A stretch of 46,033 nt of DNA from VRUB01 sp046758085 (GTDB lineage: Bacteria > Pseudomonadota > Gammaproteobacteria > Acidiferrobacterales > SPGG2), in the NCBI GenBank assembly GCA_046758085.1, contig JBHHZP010000008.1, positions 1-46,033 of the forward strand, in the 5' to 3' direction. The position numbers were made by a program, and so were the translations under genes. A model generated the notes under the pieces. The model worked only from the letters and a program-made list of their open reading frames with translations. It had not been told where the DNA came from and searched no databases. This document shows positions 1-6,925 of this stretch, piece after piece. Numbering within the stretch: the first letter of the stretch is position 1; the number at the start of each line of letters is the position of its first letter.

Positions 1-1346
1 GAAGCCGTGAAATCGATATCCTTCGGATAGCCTGCCTGGGATCGCTCGATGGCTGTTTCTATGCGCCCCGACGTCTCCTCGATCTGCGCGGCGGTCACGA
101 TCAGCGGCGGGCAGATGCGAATAAAGTTCTTCACGCAAATACACACCAGCCCTTCCATCATCATGTTGTAGCGTATGCGCTCGGCCATCTCCGGGTCGGG
201 TGTTTTGCTCTGCTCGTCGGTGACAATGTCGAGCATCCGATAGAGCCCCTGCCCACGTACGTCGCCCACGATATCAAAGCGCTCGCAAAGCGACTCGAGC
301 TGTTCGCGCAGGACCTCACCCAGGATCGCTGCGCGCTCGACCAGGTTGTCGCGCAGCACGATCTGGAGCTGCTTCAGCGCCACCGCAGCCGCGAGCGGAT
401 CACCCGAGTAGGTACCGGCCCATGGCACGCCAGCCTTACCCGTCGCTTTTTCTGCAATCTCCGGCGTGGTGACGGTACCGCAGATCGCCATGCCTGCGCT
501 CATGCCTTTGGCGAAGCTAACGATGTCGGGCACGACATCATAGTGCTCGAATCCCCACAGCTTACCCGTGCGCGCGGGCGCGAGTTGCGCCTCGTCGAGC
601 ACAAGCAACGCATCCCAGCGCACCGCCAGTTGCTTGAGCCTGGGTAACCACTCCGGTGGCGGCACGATCATGCCGCCCGCCACCAGTATCGTCTCCGCCA
701 TGACCGCGGCGACGTCCTGACTGGTCACGGCCTCCATCATCTGCTCGCTGGAATCCAGACAAGCGATGCCGCAATGCGGGTAGCTGAGATTAATCGGGCA
801 GCGGTAACAGAAAGGCGCAAGAATAGTATTGGTGCGCGACGGAATCATCAGGGGACCCAGATTGCGTCGACGCGCGCCGCCTACAGTGGTGACGGATTCG
901 GCCGCCAGGCTACCACCATGCAGACCTCGAATAACCGACACGATGTCGTACTTGCCACTGACACCGAGCGCCATGCGCATGGCCACCTCGTTCGCCTCCG
1001 ACCCGGTCACGGTGAAGTTGACGACGGTCAGGTTGCCCGGCAAAGTGGTCCCGAGCAGCTCGGCGAACTCGATGATCAATGGATTGGCGTACCACGACGA
1101 GTGATGCACCAATGACGTGGCTTGCTGCCTGATCGTCTCGGTGAGCTCCGGATGGCTGTGACCGAGGACCATGCACATCATGCCTGAGGTGAGGTCGTAG
1201 TACTCCTTGCCGTCCACATCTGTGAGCGTAATACCGCTACCGCTTTCGAAGATCACACGCGGCTGATAGCGCCAGCCCAGCACGTGCCTGGCATCGCGCT
1301 GCGTCAGATCATGATGCCTGTCAGAAAACCGGAATGATTTGTCCAC
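1..1346 (-). CDS. Class III aminotransferase / dialkylglycine decarboxylase-like PLP enzyme (C-terminus cut by window edge)
   Basis: The minus frame stays open from about 1346 to the window edge, about 448 codons, with no stop, so the C-terminus lies outside. It translates as a fold-type I PLP enzyme of aminotransferase class III. An N-terminal HHDLTQRDARHVLGW segment precedes a YYDLTSGMMC region. The PLP-site Asp lies in LVLDEAQLAPARTGKLWGFE and the Schiff-base Lys in IVSFAKGMSAGM. A WAGTYSGDPLAAAVAL segment and a C-terminal small domain follow. The DEAQ form of the motif is typical of the 2,2-dialkylglycine decarboxylase branch rather than the DEV/DEI of classical GABA or ornithine transaminases. 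The start is uncertain: I chose a GTG at 1346 with AGGG upstream, and an in-frame ATG lies at 1403. The substrate is not readable. A role in deaminating an amino acid or an aminosulfonate is possible but unproven. Confidence 0.8.
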   Translation of the reverse strand, partial: MDKSFRFSDRHHDLTQRDARHVLGWRYQPRVIFESGSGITLTDVDGKEYYDLTSGMMCMVLGHSHPELTETIRQQATSLVHHSSWYANPLIIEFAELLGTTLPGNLTVVNFTVTGSEANEVAMRMALGVSGKYDIVSVIRGLHGGSLAAESVTTVGGARRRNLGPLMIPSRTNTILAPFCYRCPINLSYPHCGIACLDSSEQMMEAVTSQDVAAVMAETILVAGGMIVPPPEWLPRLKQLAVRWDALLVLDEAQLAPARTGKLWGFEHYDVVPDIVSFAKGMSAGMAICGTVTTPEIAEKATGKAGVPWAGTYSGDPLAAAVALKQLQIVLRDNLVERAAILGEVLREQLESLCERFDIVGDVRGQGLYRMLDIVTDEQSKTPDPEMAERIRYNMMMEGLVCICVKNFIRICPPLIVTAAQIEETSGRIETAIERSQAGYPKDIDFTA

Positions 1347-1713
1347 CTGTAGTCGCCCTGCTCGAATGGTCCGTGTCGCGCCAACCCGCGCCACCAGGCG
1401 CATGGTGCCACAGACCCAACGCGAAATCTTGACCAGCTTTGTCCGGGAGTTCTTCCGGCTCCGCAAGGCTCCGGATATTTCCATACCGCCACATCGGCCG
1501 TTGGTGACGGTTTCGCCATGGTGCCCTGCAGCATGTCCGCGTCCCGTAGACTGACACTCGCCGCAAGCGCGGTGGCAATTAGGCGCTCCATGCCCCGGCC
1601 GAGTCAGGAGATTTTGCAATTCGCCATCGAAGAGCGTACGTTATCTACGCAATCCGGTATTCAGGGCGAACATCGATACAAAAAAACGGGAACCACCAAC
1701 GAGGAGGTGAACC
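1347..1713. other. Intergenic region, no gene called
   Basis: This stretch separates the divergent aminotransferase (minus) and DUF1326 gene (plus). Short open frames exist on the minus strand, and one ends at 1321 with a protein-like composition. None has a recognisable domain and they overlap each other, so I do not call a gene. The right end carries a strong Shine-Dalgarno (GAGGAGGTG) just before 1714. A run of A bases lies at about 1679-1686. Confidence 0.4.
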
Positions 1714-2316
1714 ATGTCATACACACTGGAAGGCCGTCTGCTGGAAGTCTGCACTTGTAAAACCTTGTGCCCGTGTTGGGTCGGAGAGGATCCCGATTTC
1801 GGAACCTGTGACGGCACGTTGGCGTGGCATTTCGACAAAGGCGACATCGGCGGCGTCGACGTCTCGGGTCTCACGTTTGCGGTGCTCGCGCATATTCCCG
1901 GGAATATACTGCAGGGCAACTGGCGCGTCGTCGCCTACGTCGATGAGAACGCCACGCCGAAACAGGAGGAGGCGGTCCTGAGCGTCTACACCGGCAAGAT
2001 GGGTGGACCGGTGGCAGACCTTGCGCAGTTAATCGGCGAGGTGGTGGCAGTAGAGCGTGTGCCTTTTACCTTCGAGGTCGAACAAGGCAAGGGTACGCTG
2101 CGCATCGGATCGAGTGTCGATGCTCAACTGGAGCCGTTCCTCGGCGCCGGCGGCAAGCCTACAACACTCAGTGACACGGTATTCACAACCATCCCTGGCT
2201 CACCCGCCTATGTGAGCAAGGCACCGATGTACAAGGCGAACGCCGCTGCGCTCGACATCGATGTCGACCTCCAGGGTCATAACGCTGTGCAGGGGTCGTT
2301 CCGGTTCGAAGGTTAG
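1714..2316 (+). CDS. DUF1326 domain-containing protein
   Basis: A 200-residue protein with the DUF1326 signature: a Cys-rich start (residues 12-21, EVCTCKTLCPCWVGE region), then an FGTCDGTLAWHFDKG segment and the GSxYVS-like segment near residue 175. There is no signal peptide or membrane segment. The start is well supported by a GAGGAGGTG ribosome-binding site seven bases upstream of the ATG. The biochemical function of the family is unknown; the clustered Cys residues suggest metal or redox chemistry. It is followed by a DUF2182 membrane protein, a pairing seen repeatedly in proteobacterial genomes, and the two probably act together. The 3' end is followed by a strong hairpin at 2368-2395. 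Confidence 0.85.
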   Translation: MSYTLEGRLLEVCTCKTLCPCWVGEDPDFGTCDGTLAWHFDKGDIGGVDVSGLTFAVLAHIPGNILQGNWRVVAYVDENATPKQEEAVLSVYTGKMGGPVADLAQLIGEVVAVERVPFTFEVEQGKGTLRIGSSVDAQLEPFLGAGGKPTTLSDTVFTTIPGSPAYVSKAPMYKANAAALDIDVDLQGHNAVQGSFRFEG

Positions 2317-2367
2317 ATTCGACCGGGGTTTCCGTTTCCACAACCCGTTCGTTGGAAAGTCCAGCGT

Positions 2368-2395
2368 GAGCGGGGGCATGAGAATGCCCCCGCTC
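2368..2395 (+). terminator. Perfect 12-bp GC-rich hairpin between the DUF1326 and DUF2182 genes
   Basis: GAGCGGGGGCAT (2368-2379) pairs perfectly with ATGCCCCCGCTC (2384-2395) around a GAGA loop. There is no T-run after it. It could be a partial terminator or an mRNA-stabilising stem inside the operon rather than a classical intrinsic terminator. Confidence 0.5.
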
Positions 2396-2440
2396 GCGTG
2401 CCTATGGTAATGTAGACAACAAGCGGGACCCGCCAGTGAG

Positions 2441-3217
2441 ATGAGAGCTGTCACACATCGCAGTTATTTTTTGCCGGCCATGGCGGCACTGGTTACCGTC
2501 GCCTGGCTCACGCTGTGGATCTGGGATCGATCGCCTTATGGGCGTTACCTCACGCACGGCCAGCTCGGCGAGCTCGATCTCGAGAGTGGCATCCTCGTAC
2601 CGGCCGTGCTTTATGTCGCCGGCTGGACCTTGATGACTATAGCCATGATGCTGCCGGCCAGTTTGCCGGTTGTTGAGATATTCCGGCGCCTCACCCAACG
2701 GCGAGCCAATCAAGACCGACTGGTCACGCTGGTGATCGCAGGCTATCTGGCTGTCTGGCTCGCGTTTGGCGTCGTAGCCCACGTGTTCGATCTAGGATTA
2801 CACAAGTTGTTCGACCGCAGTGTGTGGCTGCAAGCCAACGCCTGGGTGTTTGGCGCGGGACCCCTGCTGCTCGCCGGTGCTTTCCAGTTCACGCGGCTCA
2901 AGTACCGATGCCTGGACAAATGCCGGGCACCCTTGAGCTTTGCCATGCAGTACTGGCGGGGCAACCGCGAGGAGTGGCATTCTTTTCTGCTCGGCGTACA
3001 CCATGGGGCCTTCTGTGTCGGCTGCTGCTGGGCATTGATGTTTCTGATGTTCGCCGTGGGCACCGGTAATGTCGGCTGGATGTTGGTGCTCGGCACCGTC
3101 ATGGCCATAGAAAAGAACACGCCGTGGGGGCGAACCTTGAGCGCACCGCTGGGTGTCGCGCTACTGACCTGGGGTAGCCTGATTGTCATCAACCACACCT
3201 GGTCGTGGCAGCTATGA
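2441..3217 (+). CDS. DUF2182 domain-containing multi-pass membrane protein
   Basis: A 258-residue integral membrane protein with about six hydrophobic segments. It has the DUF2182 hallmarks: an early GWTLMTIAMMLPASLPV segment, the middle FQFTRLKYRCLDKCRAP motif (paired Cys) and a GAFCVGCCWALMFLMF segment (three clustered Cys), followed by a MAIEKNTPWG stretch. The family is described only as predicted metal-binding membrane proteins; the conserved His and Cys residues here fit that. It lies downstream of the DUF1326 gene and its end overlaps the next small gene by an ATGA. Metal handling or delivery to a respiratory enzyme is a guess from residue content only. Confidence 0.85.
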   Translation: MRAVTHRSYFLPAMAALVTVAWLTLWIWDRSPYGRYLTHGQLGELDLESGILVPAVLYVAGWTLMTIAMMLPASLPVVEIFRRLTQRRANQDRLVTLVIAGYLAVWLAFGVVAHVFDLGLHKLFDRSVWLQANAWVFGAGPLLLAGAFQFTRLKYRCLDKCRAPLSFAMQYWRGNREEWHSFLLGVHHGAFCVGCCWALMFLMFAVGTGNVGWMLVLGTVMAIEKNTPWGRTLSAPLGVALLTWGSLIVINHTWSWQL

Positions 3218-3465
3218 AGCTGTTGAAAACGGTGCTTGGGTTCGTGCTCGTAGCCGCGACGATGGCGGTTGGCTTCGCCCATGAAGGCCACTCGCACGCG
3301 GATGGGGGAATTCCCCTTTGGCAGATTGTAATCATCGCCGGCTCCGCGCTCATAGCCTATTTTGCCGTCAACGCGTTCCTGAAGCGGCGTGATCGACAAC
3401 ACTCGCGTGACGCTGATCGTCTGGGCGCACGGACCGGTCACAACCGCGACTATCCCCCGCGTTAA
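3214..3465 (+). CDS. Small His-rich exported or membrane protein
   Basis: An 83-residue product starting at an ATG that overlaps the DUF2182 stop codon (ATGA), which argues for translational coupling. The first ~20 residues form a signal-like hydrophobic segment ending in VGFAHEGHSHADGG. A mature N-terminus would therefore carry HEGHSH, a metal-binding-like cluster. One transmembrane helix follows (about residues 32-50) and then a charged, probably cytoplasmic tail. An in-frame ATG at 3205 would add three residues. No family is recognised. Position and His content suggest it works with the DUF1326/DUF2182 pair in metal handling, but this is inference. Confidence 0.6.
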   Translation: MKLLKTVLGFVLVAATMAVGFAHEGHSHADGGIPLWQIVIIAGSALIAYFAVNAFLKRRDRQHSRDADRLGARTGHNRDYPPR

Positions 3466-3499
3466 CTCAAAACATCGTAATGCTCAGCGCGAGGACCTA

Positions 3500-4699
3500 G
3501 TGACAAGGCGTTCATCCTGGGTCCTGCCGATCATTATCTTTTCGCAGTTCACGGGCACCTCGTTGTGGTTCGCCAGCAATGCCGTGCTGGGCGACTTGCA
3601 GCAGGCGTGGGGCCTCGGTGGTGATGCTTTAGGGTACATGACCTCCGCGGTGCAGTTGGGGTTTATCGTCGGAACGCTGGGCTTTGCATTCTTCGCCATT
3701 TCCGATCAATTCTCACCGAGGATCGTGTTTTTTGTGTCTTCTATACTTGGCGCGGTGTCAAATCTCGGGATCTACCTGTTTACCGATGGACTGTCATCAT
3801 TACTGGTGTTCCGCTTCATCACGGGATTGTTCCTCGCGGGCATCTATCCCGTCGGCATGAAAATTGCCGCGGGTTGGTACCGGCAGGATCTGGGGAACGC
3901 GATTGGTTTTCTCGTCGGGGCCTTGGTCCTGGGAACGTCCTTTCCCCACCTGCTCAAGGGCCTGGGCCAGAACATCGCGTGGGAGACCGTGACGTTGTCG
4001 GTCTCACTGACGGCTGCCGTCGGCGGCCTGGCGATGCTGCTGTTGGTCCCCGACGGACCCCACCTGTCGAAGGGAACAAGATTTGACCCAAAGGCGCTGG
4101 CGATCATTTTCAGATCGCGGCTCTTTCGCTCCTCGGCATTTGGTTACTTCGGCCACATGTGGGAACTCTATACTTTCTGGGCGTTTGTTCCATTCGTGCT
4201 TGCGGCTTACGTGTCGCAGAACCATCAAAGCCCCTTGAACATCTCTTTCTGGGCGTTCGCAATTATCGCCGCCGGCAGCATCGGCTGCGCGGGCGGTGGC
4301 CTCGTCTCGCTCAGAGCGGGCAGCGCCCGAGTGGCCTACGCGCAATTGTTGTCATCGGGGGTCTGCTGTTTGATCTCGCCGTTGCTGTTCTACGCCTCAC
4401 CGCCCGTGTTCCTGGCATTCCTGCTGTTTTGGGGGATTGTGGTGGTTGGGGACTCGCCGCAGTTCTCGGCCCTGAATGCGCATAATGCGCCGAAGGAACT
4501 CGTCGGGTCCGCCCTGACCATCGTCAATTCGATCGGATTCGCCATCACCATCATAAGCATCCAGCTGATCAATTATCTGTCGGGGATTATCGACGCCAGT
4601 TATCTTTTCTTGCCGCTCACCATAGGACCGGTATTGGGCCTCATCGCACTCATGCCGCTGATGCGCGCAGTGCGTATACACGAGCGGCGCGAAAAATAG
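3500..4699 (+). CDS. MFS transporter
   Basis: A 399-residue protein with about twelve transmembrane segments and major facilitator features, including an early SQFTGTSLWFASNAVLGDL segment and a G-rich FITGLFLAGIYPVGMKIAAG segment around helix 4/5. I chose the GTG at 3500, which has GAGGA just upstream. It is preferred over an in-frame ATG at 3389, which would overlap the upstream gene and add a non-membrane extension. It lies 34 bases downstream of the small His-rich gene and may share its transcript. The substrate cannot be read. Its stop faces the sulfonate operon across a hairpin repeat. Confidence 0.85.
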   Translation: MTRRSSWVLPIIIFSQFTGTSLWFASNAVLGDLQQAWGLGGDALGYMTSAVQLGFIVGTLGFAFFAISDQFSPRIVFFVSSILGAVSNLGIYLFTDGLSSLLVFRFITGLFLAGIYPVGMKIAAGWYRQDLGNAIGFLVGALVLGTSFPHLLKGLGQNIAWETVTLSVSLTAAVGGLAMLLLVPDGPHLSKGTRFDPKALAIIFRSRLFRSSAFGYFGHMWELYTFWAFVPFVLAAYVSQNHQSPLNISFWAFAIIAAGSIGCAGGGLVSLRAGSARVAYAQLLSSGVCCLISPLLFYASPPVFLAFLLFWGIVVVGDSPQFSALNAHNAPKELVGSALTIVNSIGFAITIISIQLINYLSGIIDASYLFLPLTIGPVLGLIALMPLMRAVRIHERREK

Positions 4700-4786
4700 T
4701 ATCGATCACCGTTGTCCTATAAGCCTCGGAGTGAGACCCTTGAAACCCGTTAACATTGAGGATGCTTTTCGAATGGTCACCAGCGC

Positions 4787-4894
4787 ATACATGGCGAGCA
4801 TTTGTTTCTGAGACACGCCGTGGATACTTCCCTGTAGGCTCGGTGCCAGCATCCCTGCTGGCAACGGTCTCAGAAACAAATGCTCGTCATGTAT
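4787..4894. repeat. Dispersed hairpin repeat, copy 1
   Basis: An imperfect giant inverted repeat. Arms 4787-4814 and 4867-4894 (28 nt each) pair with a single mismatch. An internal hairpin GCCAGCA/TGCTGGC lies at 4845-4862. The core (GAGACACGCCGTGGATAC ... GTCTC) is shared with copies at 15371-15579 and 43519-43694. Copy 1 lacks the outer TGTCCCACAA-type ends of the other two. It lies between converging genes (MFS stop at 4699, comC stop at 4982), so it could act as a bidirectional terminator. Confidence 0.85.
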
Positions 4895-4913
4895 CGCGTA
4901 TATCGAACGTTTT

Positions 4914-4937
4914 TTCTGAGGCACGCCGTAAATACCT
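4914..4937. repeat. Fragment of the dispersed hairpin repeat
   Basis: TTCTGAGGCACGCCGTAAAT at 4914 onward resembles the left half of the repeat core (TTCTGAGACACGCCGTGGAT) just 3' of copy 1, with only a few differences. No matching right arm follows, so it is probably a decayed or truncated element. Confidence 0.5.
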
Positions 4938-4981
4938 GCGACGCTACGCGATCGTGCTGCGCTTGCAGGACCGGCAAGATC

Positions 4982-5986
4982 TTAGCGCTGGCTGCGCTGC
5001 AACAGCTCATCGTAGAGCTGATGGGGCAGCTCCACGCCGTTGCGAAGAGATTTTTCCCGTTTCGCCAGGCGTCGATCACCCGGAAGGCGGGTGCCTGGCT
5101 GCGAGAGTATTTCCGCTACCAGCTCCTCGATGCTCGAGGCAAAGCCCTCACCGGCGCACACGGCGGGATTGAGCAAGATAAAAAACTGGCCGATTCGCGG
5201 CGGCGGGCCCTCGGCGGTGAAAAACGAGCTCGCCTGGAAGGCGAAATGCGATCCAGTGAGCCCTGCCACAAGGATCTCGACCATCAGCGCGAGCGCGGCC
5301 CCTTTGGCATCGCCGATGGGCACCATGGTACCGGCCAACGCCGCCTTGGGATCCGTGGTCGGCCGACCGTGCTCATCGAGCGCCCATCCCAGTGGAATGG
5401 CCTCACCGCTCTTTTCCGCCAGCATCACCTTGCCGCGCGCGACCTTGCTTAACGAGAGATCGATCACCAATGGCGGGTTGTCCCGGCGCGGGCATGCGAA
5501 GGCAATGGGGTTGGTGCCGAAGGTGCCCTTGGACCCTCCCCACGGGGCCATGCCGGAAGGCGTGTTACTGAACCCGAGCGCGACATATCGCTGCCGCGCC
5601 ACGTGCTCTACGTGATACCCGCCTGCACCGGCATGGTGCGAGTTGCTGATCGCCACGGCGGCAATCCCCGTATCGGCAACGAGCTGCATCGCTCGATCCA
5701 AGCCCGTTCTTATAGCGGGAAATGCGAAGCCGTCTCGCGCATCCACCCGAACGCAGGCCGACGCCACCACTTGAAGCTCGGGTACCGCATGGCCGTCCAC
5801 CTTGCCACTCGCCGACTGATCGGCATAGAACGGGATGCGCGAGACCCCATGTGAGGACAGCCCATCCGCATCGGCCGCGACCAGCGCATCGGCGACGATC
5901 CGCGCGTTCTGCGCTGACGTGTTAGCCGCCACCAGCGCACGCGTTGCAAGCTCGCGCAGCGTGTCGAGCGTGACGGTGGTGGTCAT
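4982..5986 (-). CDS. comC: (R)-3-sulfolactate dehydrogenase (Ldh2/ComC family)
   Basis: A 334-residue protein of the malate/L-lactate dehydrogenase (Ldh2) family, which use NAD(P) with a non-Rossmann fold. It has the N-terminal GLSSHGVSRIPFYADQSASG segment with the conserved catalytic-region His, the SNSHHAGAGGYHVE segment, and the PWGGSKGTFGTNPIAFACPR nucleotide-site region. In ComC-type enzymes the reaction is (R)-3-sulfolactate <-> sulfopyruvate with NADP(H). The ATG at 5986 overlaps the slcC stop (ATGA). An upstream open extension in the same frame lies inside slcC and is rejected. It is the last gene of the eleven-gene operon. Next to SlcC and SuyAB it should reduce sulfopyruvate to the (R)-isomer that SuyAB consumes. 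Confidence 0.85.
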   Translation of the reverse strand: MTTTVTLDTLRELATRALVAANTSAQNARIVADALVAADADGLSSHGVSRIPFYADQSASGKVDGHAVPELQVVASACVRVDARDGFAFPAIRTGLDRAMQLVADTGIAAVAISNSHHAGAGGYHVEHVARQRYVALGFSNTPSGMAPWGGSKGTFGTNPIAFACPRRDNPPLVIDLSLSKVARGKVMLAEKSGEAIPLGWALDEHGRPTTDPKAALAGTMVPIGDAKGAALALMVEILVAGLTGSHFAFQASSFFTAEGPPPRIGQFFILLNPAVCAGEGFASSIEELVAEILSQPGTRLPGDRRLAKREKSLRNGVELPHQLYDELLQRSQR

Positions 5987-6915
5987 GGCGTCCCCTCGAG
6001 AATCTGGCGGACGCGCATCGCGATCAGTGTACCGACGCGCTCGTTCGACTCCTCCGTTAGCCCGGCAATATGAGGCGTTAGGATAAGATTGGGTACGTCC
6101 AGCAGGTGCGAATCGGCGGTCAACGGCTCCGTTTCGTACACATCCAACAGCGCACCCCCGAGTGAGCGCGCACGCAGTGCGCCAGCGAGTGCGGTCTCGT
6201 CCACGACGCCGCCGCGCGCCGTATTGATCAAACTCGCGCCGGGCTTCATCAGCGCCAGCGCGTCGCGATCGATCAGACCACGCGTTTCCGGGTTCAGCGG
6301 CACATGCAGGCTCACGACATCGGCTGCGCGTAACACGTCTGCGAGCACATGCGGCGCGACCGATCGCTCGCGCCACACCGGGTCACCCACCACAACAAGG
6401 GGGTCGTGGCCGATGACGCGCATCCCCAGAGATGTCGCGCGGCTGGCGACGGCACGTGCAATGGCGCCGAAGCCGATCAGGCCCAGGGTCTTGCCGCTGA
6501 CCTCGCGCCCGATTAACGCCGTTCTCGGCCATTCTCCGGCGAGTACGTTGCTGGTAGCCTGGAACGCACCACGCAATAACATCAAGGCACCGGTGATGAC
6601 GTACTCCGCCACCGACACCACATTGGCGCCGGTGGCGGGAATCACGGTGATGCCGCGCGCCTTACAGGCTTCCATATCAATGTTGTCGAGCCCCACCCCC
6701 AGGCGGCCGATGACCTGGAGGCGCGTGCCGATATCAAGCAACGCGCGCTCCACCTGGGTACGGTTGCGCACAATCAACGCGCGTGCGCCTGCCACCTTCG
6801 CGCGCAATGCGTCGGCACGCTCGACCAGGCTCGGGTCGTAATAAACGTCGTAGCTGGCAGTGAGCTCGGCCACGGCACTGTCGTTCATGAACTCCGAGAT
6901 GACAATTTCCGGCAT
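5983..6915 (-). CDS. slcC: (S)-sulfolactate dehydrogenase (D-2-hydroxyacid dehydrogenase family)
   Basis: A 310-residue NAD-dependent D-isomer-specific 2-hydroxyacid dehydrogenase. The N-terminus MPEIVISEFMNDSAVAEL and the following VYYDPSLVERAD, RNRTQV and GRLGVGLDNIDMEACKARG segments match (S)-sulfolactate dehydrogenase closely. The Rossmann motif is GLIGFGAIARAVA. The catalytic Arg, Glu and His lie in NTARGGVVDE, the YETEP region and LTPHIAGLT. The reaction is (S)-sulfolactate + NAD+ -> sulfopyruvate + NADH in the cytoplasm. The ATG at 6915 lies ten bases after the flavoprotein stop; a GTG at 6939 would overlap it. Together with ComC this is the known sulfolactate inversion pair. Confidence 0.88.
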   Translation of the reverse strand: MPEIVISEFMNDSAVAELTASYDVYYDPSLVERADALRAKVAGARALIVRNRTQVERALLDIGTRLQVIGRLGVGLDNIDMEACKARGITVIPATGANVVSVAEYVITGALMLLRGAFQATSNVLAGEWPRTALIGREVSGKTLGLIGFGAIARAVASRATSLGMRVIGHDPLVVVGDPVWRERSVAPHVLADVLRAADVVSLHVPLNPETRGLIDRDALALMKPGASLINTARGGVVDETALAGALRARSLGGALLDVYETEPLTADSHLLDVPNLILTPHIAGLTEESNERVGTLIAMRVRQILEGTP

Positions 6916-6925
6916 GTCGTTGCGC

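Noticed and set aside
1304..1591. Small minus-strand gene upstream of the class III aminotransferase
   Set aside because: It overlaps the N-terminus of the aminotransferase in another frame and has no family match or clear ribosome-binding site.
4787..4894. The hairpin repeat as a CRISPR array or tRNA-like structure
   Set aside because: There are no regularly spaced direct repeats or spacers, and no cloverleaf or anticodon arm; it is a single long inverted repeat.
4982..6376. A 464-codon version of comC starting inside slcC
   Set aside because: The first ~130 residues have no family match and lie on top of slcC in another frame. The ATG at 5986 gives the normal ComC length.
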